Source: Tausonia pullulans (Eukaryota; Basidiomycota; Tremellomycetes; Cystofilobasidiales; Mrakiaceae). From it: 64,000 nt of DNA. The notes beneath the pieces were generated by a model. The model had not been told where the DNA came from. It saw nothing but the letters and a program-made list of their open reading frames with translations, and searched no databases. Numbering within the stretch: the first letter of the stretch is position 1; each line of letters begins with the position of its first letter. The DNA lies in contig OX637626.1 of assembly GCA_951802195.1 (NCBI GenBank), positions 434,001 to 498,000 on the forward strand, in the 5' to 3' direction. Both the position numbers and the translations under genes were made by a program. Shown piece by piece: positions 1 to 11,640 of the stretch.

Positions 1-884
1 GGACAGGCCGTCAGTTGAGGTCCGAGAGTACCCTCACTTTCTGGCGTGGCGATTCGCCAGACAGGACGAACAGTTTCTGAGGATCTTGGCTCTAGGGTTC
101 GTCGCGCACCAAATGGGCAGGAACAGTCGAGATGGCGAGCAAAGGAGTTGCCTCTAGGCGACAGCTGCAGGAAATGAGAGGTAAACGGGTGTTGGGCGTC
201 TCGTTGCGGACGCGTTTCCCAGGATGACACTTTTTGACCGAGCCGACGGCACGAGTCACCGCCAGCCTCTGCATCGGGGGGTCCAACCGAAGGCAGTCAT
301 TGAGAATGGTATACTGTTGGACTGTTGAGTTAGTCTGCGCCATCAGCAAATTCAAAAGCCTGAGCTATTACTGCTTCCCCTGACGCCGATCCTTTGTGTT
401 ATTTGGGATGAGGCGCAGGTTCCGCATACATGCAACCAGTTCAGTAGTCCAGCCCCGGTGTGATACCCGCTCTTCTTCGAGAAGCAGAGGGTGAGATACA
501 CGCGAAGCTCTTTTCACTTTGCATATAAGGAATGAGAAGTTAAAGAACCGATCTTTGGAGAAACACCTTCCGCAGCAGTAGCACTTATAATTGAGATGTC
601 GAGCCCCGGGCCGTGTTGGATAATCACCTCCATTCTCCAATCTCGGCTAGGATATTCTGAAAGCCAGACAGTCAGCCATCTGTTTCAGAACCGACCGGAG
701 AAGACATGCAGGCAAGAGGGATAGACAGGCAACTGCCAGTAACTGGCCGATCTGCCCGTCCATTCGGCACGGACGTAAGCGACCGCCCGCCCTCCTCGCG
801 TTGAACCCCCAGCCTCGTGATTCTCGAGAAGCAGGCAACACCTCGACCACCACCAACATAGCCCTCCTTCGTCTCCTCGTCCTC
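1..884. other. unassigned upstream stretch
   Basis: No gene can be assigned here. Two minus-strand open frames (about 92-355 and 368-640) contain Cys-rich and basic words, for example CYCCGRC, but no domain that I recognise, and neither has a convincing start or splice pattern. The stretch probably holds the promoter and 5' leader of the peroxin gene starting at 885, and possibly the edge of a gene lying outside the window. Confidence 0.4.
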
Positions 885-3065
885 ATGATGCCCACGCCTC
901 TTCACCCATCTCACCCGATCCCCGTGTCGGCTCGACCGCTTCCTCCCTCGTCTGCCGCCCTCCCTACGTCTTCGACCGCTCCTCCCCTGGTCGTCACGTC
1001 GTCCTCGGCCGCGCCTCCACCGCCTCCTCCTCCCCCGGCTGCCTTGCCCCAGAGCTACACGACCCAGCTGTCGGACCTTCTCCTGAGCGCCGTCGTCCCT
1101 GGAATTCCGAAGGGCGCCAAAAAGCCCTTCCGGGCGGACGAGGCCGGCCGGAAGCGGCCGCTGACGAGTAAGAAGGAGGAGCTCAATCTGACGTCAACGA
1201 CAAACAACTTTCGGTGAATGGCCATTTCTATCAAGTGGTACAGTCTAGACCGCAAGAGCTGACCTCAACTCTCGTTCGGCCGCGCAGAAAGTTCGTCCTG
1301 AAGGTGAGTCGTCTGCCAGCCAGATTTCTATAACCTAGCAGTTCCTCTTTTTGACCGTCTGGGGCTCTCCATCTGACCCATGACTTGTGATTAACGTTGA
1401 TTTAGGTCGGCTGGCTCTTCGTTTTGCAAGATCGGGCGGAGGAGGTTATCTTTTGGCACAAACCGGAGCAGAGCGTGCTCTTCTTGCTCTGCTGGACTCT
1501 CATCTGTGTGTTGTCTCTTTCTGCCAAAACTGTCTTACTTCAATGAAATCCCCGTCATAAGGACTGCCTATGGCCTTGGACTTGTGTAGGGCATTTTGAC
1601 TTGTCCATGCGTCACTGGTCGAGATGCGACGCGCAAGCATGACCGTTCTCTCATGAGCGCCAACAAGCTGACGCATCGTCCTCGTCCTCCAGCCTTCTAC
1701 CCTCATCTCATCTTTCTCGCTCCTCCTATCCTTCTCCTCTCTTTTCTGGTCTCGCCATATCAGCAGATCCCATCGATGACGAATCACGGCCGACGACGCT
1801 CCAGCACCTACCTAGATGACGCGGCACCCGGTGTGGCATCGCCGACGTCGAGCCATCGGGAGCTTTCTCCGACTCCGAACAGCGGATCCCAGCACGGACA
1901 GAGTGGTACATTCAGCCTAGCGGAAAGGCTCGGCAATGCGACCTCTGGCGAGAAACGAACGGAGAGGCGCGGGAGTGGGTCCCACATTGGACGGCTACAC
2001 GGAGATCTCAACGCTGCGCAGGTGATTTTCTTACATTCGTGACGCCCACTTTGGCCAAAGTCAGAACAGGACTGATTCGACCTGTTTCTACGCTTACAGA
2101 GCCTTCAGCAGTCAAGGGCCGTCGAGGAACGTAAGATTGAGGCCGGGCTTTCGGCGATTTACTACCAGAACATCCAGGGTATTCAAAACCTCATGGGGAT
2201 GTTGTAAGTCTCCACTCGCTCTCCCTTTGATGTTGAGATCAGGATTTAACTTCATCGGCGTCCGCAGCTCTGATCTGCACGACACGGTCGCCCCGACGTT
2301 AAGCTCTCTCCTCGCCCCTTCCCATCCCTTGCACGAGACGTTCGTGGCCCTATCCCTGCTGCTGTTTGTTGGACTCGCCTTTGCGGGGCCATACATCCCG
2401 CTCTGGACCGTGCTCTTGCCTGCTGGGTGGATTCCCTTGCTCATCGGTCTTATGTAAGTAGTCTGTCGCACGCAACAAGCCTGTAGTGTTGCTGACAGGC
2501 CCTTTGTAGCCCTCCTGCCGTCACGATTCCCATCCCCCCCCCGGCCCTCGCCCAACCACTCTCGACGCTCCACCGGCATGTCCTTGACGACCGGATCCCT
2601 TGTGGCCTCCGAGATCTTGAGCGCTGCGAGGTCTCGGTCTGGGAGAATCAGCGATGGAAGAAGGACGCCAAGGAGCCTGCCGGTGGGACGTGGGAGAACC
2701 GCAAGTGGAGCGAGCGCGAGATTGGGAGCCTCATCGGTGGGGAGGAGATCGAGAGCCTGCAGAGCCTATCGCTCCCAGACGCGTGGATCTGGATCCCGGG
2801 TGAGGAGTGGTTTGTCGACCGGGTTGGGGGCTGGATCGAGAGCGGCGTGGACCACGGTGAGCTTAAGTTATGTTGAGGGGTTCAGTCCAATCATAAAGTG
2901 ACTGATCTTCTTCTCATCTTACCACCAGAGGGCTGGAGCTACACGAGCCCGCATCACCAGATGCCGTCTCCGCACCCAGCGTCGACAAGCGACGGATTGG
3001 AGGACATCGAGGGCGGCACCCTGAGACGGAGGCGTTGGTGGCGGCGAGGGGTTCGAGTGGACTGA
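885..3065 (+). CDS. PEX30: peroxin of the PEX23/24/30 family with a dysferlin domain
   Basis: This is an integral membrane peroxin of the endoplasmic reticulum and peroxisome, a family that controls peroxisome number and size. Eight exons fit: 885-1213, 1288-1303, 1406-1505, 1693-2021, 2100-2203, 2268-2453, 2510-2856 and 2929-3065, giving about 515 residues. A Pro/Ser-rich N-terminus precedes two hydrophobic hairpin-like segments (VLFLLCWTLI plus FYPHLIFLAPPILLLSFLV, and later FVALSLLLFVGLAFAGPYI), as in reticulon-like Pex30 proteins. The C-terminal third has both dysferlin motifs: VSVWENQRW and the paired WENRKW in the first half, then WIWIPGEEWFVD, GWSYTSPHH and LRRRRWWRRGVRV at the end. 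The start is one of two adjacent ATGs (885 or 888). The symbol is a family-level choice, because PEX23, 24, 28-32 paralogues cannot be separated by eye. Confidence 0.85.
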
Positions 3066-3396
3066 CGGGCGGAAGAGAGAGACGATGGCTTGATGCATGC
3101 GCGATTTGCTCCGGCTTGCTGACTGCACGCGCGCGCGCGCTCCATGATTGCGTGCGCCAGGGGTGCATGCGACCTCAGAAATTTCCGTCTTACCCTCGTC
3201 TCACTTGATCAAGAGGAGACCATCATATTGAGAGACCGGCAGCAGATCGCCGTCGGGAGCTCGGAGCCAGCGCTAGGCGGGGCAGCGGCGAAGGATGAGG
3301 CCCAGCCCGAACGCGTCGGCCCTGCTAAGTGTCCCGCGACGACGACCTCCCTTGGAGCCTCTACGGCCGAATAACCACCGCCCCCTCCCTCACACC
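3066..3396. other. intergenic, peroxin to RSC1
   Basis: This spacer joins two genes on the same strand. It holds a short alternating CG run near 3126-3140 and the probable promoter and 5' leader of the RSC1-type gene. I see no coding signal. Confidence 0.5.
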
Positions 3397-6300
3397 ATGC
3401 CATCCGAACTCAAACGCCAGCGCTCGCAGTCACCCGTAGGGCCCCTGTCCTCTAGCGAACTGGCCCTGTGCCAGTCGGTCTTGGATGCCATCTACACCGA
3501 AAAGGACAACAGGTCGGCGTCGCCCTTCCATCCTCCCCCCTTCCCTCCTCGCCCCCGCGACTGACGACCGTAATCGCGACGCGACTACAGCAGGCGCAAG
3601 ATCTGCGACGACTTTAGGGTCCTCCCGAGCAGGGAAGATTTTCCGGACTACTACGACGTCGTCCACGAGCCTATGGCGCTGGATGACATCCAGGTCAGTC
3701 CCCTTCGCTAGCCCTTCATCATGTTCTCGTTTCCTCCGCCATCCCCTTCGCGTCTGGCCCTCAACCCGACGCGCCTGGCCATTTGGCTGATGATGCACTC
3801 CTCCCCAATTCAACGTCACCCCAGGAACGACTAGAGGGCGCCGAGTTCAACTCGGTAGACGCCATGGTCCAGGACTTGCACGTGGGTCCACCTTTGTCTC
3901 GTTCCTGCCTGCATCCGGGGAGAGGAGAGGGAGAGCGAACGACGTGACTGACTACCCTCCTCGTCCTCCCTACCTTCGACAGCTGTGTTTCCACAACGCC
4001 ATGTCATGTGGGTGGAGGCCACGTCCGGCTGGCTGTTCGACCGTCCGCTTACCTTCTTGACGGCCCATTCAGATAACGAGGATGGTAGCGGTATCTTCGA
4101 AGACGCCCAGCGGCTCGATGTTGGTCTTTCCTCTCTTCCCTCCCCGTCCCTGTCTTCGCTCACGAATGACGAGCGTCGTGCCCTGGCTCCCCGCGCTGAA
4201 CGCACTCTCCATCCACCTGTCTATCTCCTCCACCTCCATCCAGGCCCTCGTCTCACGTCTCTATCCCACCTCCTCAGATCACTCCTTCTCGCGGTCGGAC
4301 AACTCGTTCGCTTCTCCCTCCCAAGACCTCTCGAGCGCCCCCTCGCCCTCGGCCAACGGCGGCGAGCAGGTTCTGTACCCTCCGAAGAAGAAGCGTGGCC
4401 GACCGAGCAAGGCAGACCTCGCTGCTCGAGCCGCCTGGGAGGCTGCCAACCCGGGGGTGGCTCTCACAACTCCCAAGCCGACCAGGCCCAAGCCTCCTCC
4501 TCCGCCAGTTTCGACGGCGCCTTCCTCCGCTGCTCAGACACCCCCGCCGCCTGTCCCGAGCCCCATGTACGCTCCCCCGCCACAGCCCAGCTTTATGCGG
4601 CTCGATAGCAGCCAGTCGACGCCGCACACGAGCATGGTGCCGCTTCCGATGCCGTCAAGCCCGCAGCCCGGCGGAATGGGTCCCGGTCTCAGCTCACTCT
4701 CTGCTGGCGTTGGTGCTGGCGGTGGCGGAGGAGCAGGAGGCTACCAAATGTCGGAGGTCTCGAGCGACAACGACGAGGAGGTGATTGAAAGCCGTAACAT
4801 GATCTCGGCTCTTGAGGACTCGCTCGAGCGGATGCCGCCTCTGGACGACCAGGGCTGGGTCTCGTCGGAGATGTCTGTGTCGTCGATGGCCTCGATTGTG
4901 GAGAATATCAAGACGTTCAAAAACTCGCAGTGAGTCGCGAAAGATCTTCTAGATCTGACTACTAGATGGAGGAAGGAATTGACAACTGGCTCCCTCTTGC
5001 AGCGGCTACCGGCTTGCTGAGGTTCTCGAGCGTCTCCCAGAGATCACGGACAACAATCTGCTGAGCTTCAACGTGAGACCTCTCCTTTCTCTCGGGCATG
5101 CTCTCCCTACTAGCAAAATAATGCTAAAATGCGCACCTCCAGTGGCCCCACTCGCTCGCTCTTATCGAGCACCAGGTCGTGAACTCGAGCTATCAGTACC
5201 CCGCCGACTTTGACCGCGACATGACTCGTCTCTTCGAGAAGGCTCGTCGTTACTATCAGGACGGCACCGCCGACTACGGAAACGTCCTCGTCCTCCAGGT
5301 GCGTGTCCCTTCGAGCAATAACAATCCAAATGTGCCTCACTTGCTGATGACGTGTACTGCTGTTTCATCAGCGTCTATATCAAGGCCTCACCAACTACCC
5401 TTTCCGGCTGACGACGACCGCGGCCACCCACTTTGCCTCGACCATTGCAGGCCCGGCGCGTGCCAAGATGGTCAAAGTAACGGATGAGGAGTCAAGAGCG
5501 GATCCTCTGGCATTCACCGTTGGCCGCATCAACACGAAAGACAAGGACCTGATGGAGACAACGTGGTATAAGGGCATCTCGTACACCGTTGGTCAGTGCT
5601 CACCCCTCATATTGTATCTCTTTTGTCACCCGGTCGCTGAACTTCATTTTGCCAGGCGAGTACGTACACCTGATGAACCCGGACGAGCCTTGGCGACCGA
5701 CAGTCGGCCAGGTCTACAAGATCTACCGTAACGAAAAGTCAGTCCTTCCTTTCCCCATACTTTCATCAATCACTAAGAAGTTCGCTGAGAACCTCACTTC
5801 TCCGACACAGGGGCGATCGGGCGGGCCAACTGAATCTCTCTGTCTGCTGGTACTTCCGGCCTGAGCAGGTGCATACTGTCCCACTTTCGGCGTGCTCTCT
5901 AATATGGGCTGACATATATCCAGATCATTCACCCTGCGAACCGGATGTTCTATGAGAACGAAGTCTTCAAGACTGGTGAGCGTGGGCTCTCTATACGACT
6001 CAGGCTCGTGGTGCTGAACGGGTTGCCCCATCCCAGGTCATTTTGTTGAGCATCACTTCGAGGATGTTATCGAGAAGATCGGCTGCCAGTTCTTCACCAA
6101 GGCCGTCCGTGGACGACCCCGCCCGCCCTTCTGGTACCCCGGCTGGCCTCTTTACGTCGTCGACTCACGCTGGAATGAGAAGGACCAGGTCCTTGTCCGG
6201 ATCAAAAACTGGGCTTCGTGTATACCCGAGGAACTTCGTAAGACCGACTTCATGCCAATCGTGCCCTTCCCGAGTCAGATCCGGCTCCGGCGTCAGATTT

Positions 6301-7550
6301 CGCCTTTCCTTCGGGGGATCGAGGGCCCAGGAGGAATTGGCGAGTTTGGCACCCTCGGCGGCGGAGGAGGCGTCGGAGGAGGGGGCGGAGGCGGCGAAGA
6401 CGATGACGATGGCGGTGCGGACACCCCGGCGGGCTCTGGCTCGGGCGGAACGGCCGTCACGGAGCTCGGAGTCATCACCATGTCGCCCTCGGGGATCCCG
6501 ACTCACAAGGACGGCAAGAAGCTCCGCAAGCGCGAGGTCGAGCGTCTCCAGCGCAAGCTCGCCAAGGAGGCCGTCAAGGCGGCGTCCCCGCAGCCGTCGG
6601 GCACGCCTCTTACCCGGCCCAACCAGCCGCGTCTAGGAGCTCTCAGTGGATCGCCGTCCATCCCGGGTTCGCCCTCACCGCACTACGGTGGCGTGGGTAC
6701 CCCGGCAGCACCGAGGATGATGGGCAGCGCACAGGGATACGTTCCCTCACCAGGCGGTGCGGTCCCGAGGCCTGGGTACCCCCCGCCACTGGGCGGGATG
6801 TCATTGGGTCCGTCGAACCTCTCGCGACCACCGCTCGGGCCGTCTCAGTCGATGCCGTACGCGGTGGGAGGCATGCAGCCAGGGCTCGTACAGCAGCCAG
6901 TTCCAGGGCACCAGCCGCCGATGATGCAGCAGCAACAGCAGCAGCCGTTGCATCAGTTCTCTCAACAGCAGCAGCAGCTCCTTCAGCAGCGGCGGACCGT
7001 CGATCGGAGTGTCATGGGCAACAGCGGCGGCGCGGCGTGGGCGAACCAGGTCGCTCAGCACGACACCATTGGCGAGGAGACGGGTATGTCCTGCGCGCTG
7101 CTTTCTTTATCTCATCCGACAGTCTAACTTTTTTCTGTGTCATCAACTCAAGTGCGCCGCTTCGATCGCGACTCTGCGAACAAGATCCTCTGGTTTTCCA
7201 CTCCGCCCGTTGTCTACCCGACGACGACGCGACCACGGCCCTCGGTCAAGTACCTAACCTTCCGCGCCAAGCAGGTCACCACAGGGGCGCTCGAGACGGA
7301 CGAGGGAGAGGAGCGGCCGCTTGACCCGGAGCTCGAAGGAGCCCTCGAAAGTTTGGTCGACGGTCGGCTGGGAGCGATGACGGCATTTGGGAAGGAGTTT
7401 GACGACCGGAGTGGCTCTGCCCTATTTGAGGATGTTCAGAGGCTGTGTGAGTCCATTCCGTCCCCCTTGCTTGCTCGGTTGGCGTCCTTGCTGATTTTCT
7501 CGCTCGCGGGCCTCTATCTCACAGTGGCGGAGAGTGCCTTTGATGGCTAG
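3397..7550 (+). CDS. RSC1: RSC1/RSC2-type chromatin remodelling subunit (bromodomains, AT-hook, BAH)
   Basis: This is a subunit of the RSC nucleosome-remodelling ATPase complex in the nucleus. Fifteen exons fit the frame exactly (3397-3512, 3591-3693, 3825-3881, 3983-4007, 4073-4119, 4244-4929, 5003-5072, 5143-5298, 5372-5591, 5656-5737, 5811-5868, 5924-5975, 6037-7083, 7153-7446, 7525-7550), giving about 1012 residues. Order of parts: a first bromodomain (LPSREDFPDYYDVVHEPMAL, then the CFHNA asparagine region), an AT-hook (KKRGRPSK), a divergent second bromodomain (LIEHQVVNSSYQYPADFDRD, LFEKARRYY), and a BAH domain (ISYTVGEYVHLMNPDEPWRP, GQVYKIYRNE, WYFRPEQ, FYENEVFKTGHF). This layout is that of yeast Rsc1/Rsc2. 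A low-complexity tail follows with poly-Gly, poly-Asp and Gln runs, and then a conserved-looking C-terminal block. The ATG at 3397 opens the first long frame before the bromodomain. Confidence 0.9.
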
Positions 7551-7673
7551 TGAGTATGGAAGTCGAGCCTGCGTTCTTTTCTGTTCTTTTCCTATGTAAT
7601 TCCACTGGTTCTTCATGTCTCCGCCTTCGAATGATTCAGCAAACCCCATTTAAGATCCTAGGCCAGTCCCCCT

Positions 7674-10407
7674 TCAAGCCGCCTTCGCGGCCGCCTCCTC
7701 ACCACCGACAAGCCGAAGGATAGCGACACCCTCGACGTGGGCCGTCTGCGGGAAGAGATCGAAGCCACGGAGGCTCTCAACGATGTATCGCCGGCCGCCT
7801 TCAACCTCACGAGAGAGGAGGTAGCCGATGTCACGCGCCTGGGTGGAAAACGGGGATTGAGTCAGGTTGAGCTGGAGCCGAGGAAGGAGAATGAGGGAGA
7901 GATGGAGAGAGCCAGGGCAAGAGAGAGAGAGGGAGAGAGAGACAAAGAGACAAAACGAGAGCGAGACCGACCTGTGTGTGGACGTTGCACGAGACGTAGG
8001 CGAGCGTGGCCGGGTGAAAGCGGATGAGCTGCTCGAGGAAGGGCTCGTCGCAACCCTTGCGCGGGGGCTGGCATGGAGAAGAGAGCAGAACGAGCATCAG
8101 CTCAAGCCCAGGTGCAACATGAGGGAGAAGGCCACGCACGTCAATAACGACCGCCGTCGAAGCGGCGGGGAAGGCCTCGACGTCGCGGAAGATCTCCTCG
8201 CTTTTGCCAGCGACGAACTTGCACTTGTCCTCCACACCGTTGAGGGCGGCGTTCTTGCGCGCATAGTCGATCGACTTCGGGTCGATTTCGACACCCGTGA
8301 TGGTCTCGAAGTGAGCGCTGAGGGCTAAGGGTTGCGTACATGTTAGCTCCTCGATCGAGCAGATCCGAATGAGAGGGAGAGAGACGAACTGATGGCAAAC
8401 AGGCCCGAGCCGCAGTACGTGTCGACGAGATGCGTCGGCGGCGTAGGTGAGTTGAGGACCGCCTCGCGGACGTAATCAGTGAGCGGGATAAGGATGGAAT
8501 TGTTGTTCTGGAAGAACGATCCCGCGGGGAAGGTGAAGTGGAAAGGGCCGACGCGCTCATGAACAGTGGCCTTGTGGGAGGTGATGCAGACATGAGGCGC
8601 CAAGGGGTTATCCTTGCCGGTGGGATTGGTGGGATCCGGGCCGAAGGACAAGGGGTCGGACGAGTCACGGAGAAGGAGGGTGGCGTCGCGGGCAAAGAGG
8701 GCGACGTTCCTGGAGACAGAGTGGAGGCGAAGGGTTGGTCAGGAACGAGGTGCGGTTCACTCGAAAGGCAGAAGGCCCACTCACTCTGCGGTGATGAGCC
8801 GCTCCTTTTTGTAGTGCTCGTTGATTACTGGCGTGGCGAGCGGGCACTCTTCAATGTCGAGGACCCGACCTTCCGTCCGAGAGTCAAAGCCAATGTTGAG
8901 CTCCCAGTCCTTGCCAGATCCATCCTGCCTCGGGAAGAAGCGTCCTCCCTCGCCTCTGCCTCCTCCAGGGCCCTTAGGTGCACCGTCGACAGTTACGGCT
9001 ACTGTTTCGCCCTGCTCGTCGCGTTCCTCGGCACCACCGACAGCCTCTAGACCACCAGCCTCGTTGGCGTTGGCCATCTCGTCCTCCTCAAGCACAACGG
9101 CAGTTTTAGCCGCAGGCATGACGGCGCGCTTGTGCTTCCCCGGGATGGGAATACCGGCGGCCTTGAGGATTGGGAGTCGGACCGCCTGGGGTAGCGACTT
9201 GAAGTGAGGGGTGCTGATAGTAGAGGGCGACTAATCAGCCAAATCTTCAATCGTGCCACAAAGACAGGGCCGGAGTGCTGCGTACATCTTAGTGCGGTAG
9301 CCCGACTGCTTGGGAGAGGCGATTGTCGGAAGGATGTCGGGGACTTGAAGCAACAAAGCATGATTAGATGGTCAATTCAAAGAGGGCCTTGAAAGCTACT
9401 CACTCAGAGACGGGTCGAGGTCTGAAAAAATCAACGCAGGATTCGATCAGGACTCTGCTCTGTGCCACGGATCTCGGCGCGCAGCAAGCGGGACGTGCTG
9501 GAGAAGTTGGCGAACGCCTTGCGGACAGTTTCACGCTTCCACTTGAGTTGAGTTTCATACGAGATGTTTTGGAACTGGCAGCCTCCGCTGAAGGACGGTG
9601 TAGACATGGTTATGATCAGTCGGTGACCTCCAGGCGAGACAAGACTCATTGCGAAACTCACCAAGTGCCAAAATATTTGCACCCAACCCCCTCGCCCTCC
9701 TTGAGCCTCAGCTCCGAGTTGGGCTCGATAACTTCAAGCAAGGCAGAGTGCGAGTGAAGTCTGGACGACCGCGTAATGCGCACGCGGATCTTCTCGCCTG
9801 GGAGCGCGAACGGCGTCAGGACGACCCATGTCCTCGCCTCATCGCCCTCGCCCTCGGTGTAAACGGAGAGCGCATCTCCACCAGAGCCAACCTCGCGGAC
9901 GATGACCTCGAGTTCGGTGTCGCGCCCCAGGCCGGCAGGTGGGTCCCAGTCGAGCGACGCCGTGGTGGCACGCGCTACAGCGTCCACACCCAGGAGGAGC
10001 TCAACGTCCTTCATGAGAACCTCATCCGGGGCGAGGCGACGGGGTGCCTTCTTGCCCTTGCCCTTGGGTTTAGAAGCCGCCTGTTTCTTAGGAGCAGCGG
10101 CAGCTGGGACAGCACCGGTAGTAACAGAAGCAACGGATGAGGAGGCGGTGGCCTCCGGAAGAGCAGCGGCGGGTGATGGCTCGTCGAGACGAGCCTTCTT
10201 ATCGGCCGGAGTGGGGGCCGAAGGCGAAGAAGGCGGAGAGTGGACGCGATGAGCGGTCGACATGCCGATTGTCAGGAGGGGGAAGGAGTGCAAGTGGAAG
10301 TTTCGGAGGGGGGCGGAAGAGGTGTTTGAAGCGACCGCAGGCAAAAGTCGAGCTCGGCGTTGAGTCAAGTGTGTAAAAAAGGGCACAAGCTTTCGTCCGA
10401 AGGCCAT
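7674..10407 (-). CDS. TRM2: tRNA (uracil-5-)-methyltransferase TRM2
   Basis: Trm2 uses S-adenosylmethionine to make 5-methyluridine at position 54 in the T-loop of tRNAs. Seen in the sequence: an N-terminal TRAM-like part (ELEVIVREVG, PFALPGEKIRVRI), a CKYFGTCGGCQFQNISYE motif formed across an intron (donor at 9661, exon resuming at 9587), the SAM-binding blocks AGSFFQNNN and LVDTYCGSGLFA, the catalytic-site motif DPPRKGC completed by splicing, and the catalytic VSCNVHTQ. The protein ends with GYLLSREVEGG and a stop at 7674-7676. Two ATGs are possible. The one at 10407 adds 48 residues rich in Arg, Ser, Leu and lacking Asp or Glu, which looks like a mitochondrial presequence. The one at 10263 (MSTAHRVHSPP) would give a nuclear or cytosolic form. 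A GA-rich tract fills the last intron. Confidence 0.9.
7895..7968. repeat. GA-rich simple-sequence tract in a TRM2 intron
   Basis: The + strand here is an imperfect run of GA and GAGA units, which reads as a long CT-rich polypyrimidine stretch on the coding strand of TRM2. It lies between the VSCNVHTQ exon and the last exon, so it is intronic. Confidence 0.75.
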
Positions 10408-10560
10408 ATACGTCTCGCCGAGGTGCTGATGGTTGAAAGAGGAGAGCAAAGAGACGAGAGAAGGAGAAAGACGGAGAGGGCGAGTTGCGCACCGACCTCG
10501 TGTCGCGGTCTCCTGTCAACCAACTCCAAAGCGCTCATTGGCCCTCAACCATCACCCTTC
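10408..10560. promoter_or_regulatory. divergent promoter TRM2 / EFM7-like
   Basis: Only about 150 bp separate the longer TRM2 start from the methyltransferase start (about 300 bp if TRM2 starts at 10263). The spacer must carry the promoters of both methyltransferase genes. I see no clear TATA box. Confidence 0.5.
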
Positions 10561-11629
10561 ATGACCACCACCCTCGACGGAGGAGTAGATGCCGACAACT
10601 CACTCGATCACTTTGAGGACGGCCTCTCTGCTCTCTTCAGTCAGCCAATTATCGCCCACTCGCTCCCTCCATCCTCCCTCTACCTTCCCTTCGAACACGC
10701 CCTGCTCCCCGGCCCATCGATCCAGCTTCGTCTCCCAACCCCACCGGCGAATCTGACAGCCCTCCAGGCGCACTTCCTCTGGCCTTCAGGTCTACATCTC
10801 AGCCATAGGCTCCTCACGCGCGAGGCGCGCCTTGCGCCCAGCGGCGCCGTTCTGGAGCTGGGAGCAGGGGCTGGGCTCGTAGGAATTGTGGCGGGCCGTC
10901 TACTCGAAGCGAAGGGAGCCGGTGGAATCATCGTTGGGTCGGACTTTGGGGCAGACGGCATCGTCGACGTGATTCGAGACAATTACGCGCGCGCGCTTCC
11001 CAACGCAATGGAGCGCACAACGGCGTCGTCGGCCATCGAGCCAGGAGGGGGCATGCTAGGCTGGGCCGTTACGGGCCATGCTTGGGGCTCCCCGACCGAT
11101 AGCATTTACGAAGTTCTCCCACCGTGGCAAAGGGGGCGACGATTCATGACGGTCCTTGGATCCGATCTGCTGTTCAACCGAGCAGGTCACCGGCCGCTAC
11201 TCGTTCGTGTGACTCATGTCGGCTTCGTTGTACGTTTGCTTGGATGACTGACATTGACGTCACATCACTGGAAATTAGACCTCGCTTCTCCGCCTCCTCG
11301 CTCCGACTGAAGAGGGGGGCATTGTTCATCTTGCCTCGGGCCTGCACGGCGGTCGGCACGCCGTGGCTGCCTTTGTCACGCTCGCCCGTTCTACAGGGTG
11401 CATCGTCGAGGAGCATGGGGTGGTTCTGTGGGATGCGTCAGCGGACTGTTGGAGATCTGTCGAGGGCGAGGAGGCTGAAGGCGAAGGGAGGGTGTGGCGG
11501 GGTACAATGCGCGCACCACAGAGCGCTTTGTTAGGTGGTGAGTCTGTGACCTCGCTAGATTCGGCAGCCCCTCTCGACGCTGAGTTTGACTTCTTCACAA
11601 ATGCCAGCCGACGAGTCGATACCAAATGA
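10561..11629 (+). CDS. METTL21/EFM7-family protein N-methyltransferase
   Basis: This is a seven-beta-strand SAM-dependent methyltransferase of the Nnt1/Efm7 group; yeast Efm7 methylates the N-terminal region of elongation factor 1A. Two exons, 10561-11208 and 11279-11629, give about 332 residues. Seen: FLWPSGLHLS (the W region before motif I), motif I VLELGAGAGLVGIVAG, a post-I acidic residue in GSDFGADGIV, HAWG, and the family DLLFN motif at the end of exon 1 followed by GH. In Efm7 the post-I segment is usually DYP; here it is DFG, so substrate assignment is uncertain. The C-terminal 45 residues after the tryptophan-rich part are not obviously conserved. The decayed hydrolase begins directly downstream. 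Confidence 0.75.
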
Positions 11630-11640
11630 AGAGTAACCAC

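Noticed and set aside
3126-3140. Alternating CG run
   Set aside because: It is short and fits chance or simple-sequence slippage in GC-rich DNA; no function can be supported.
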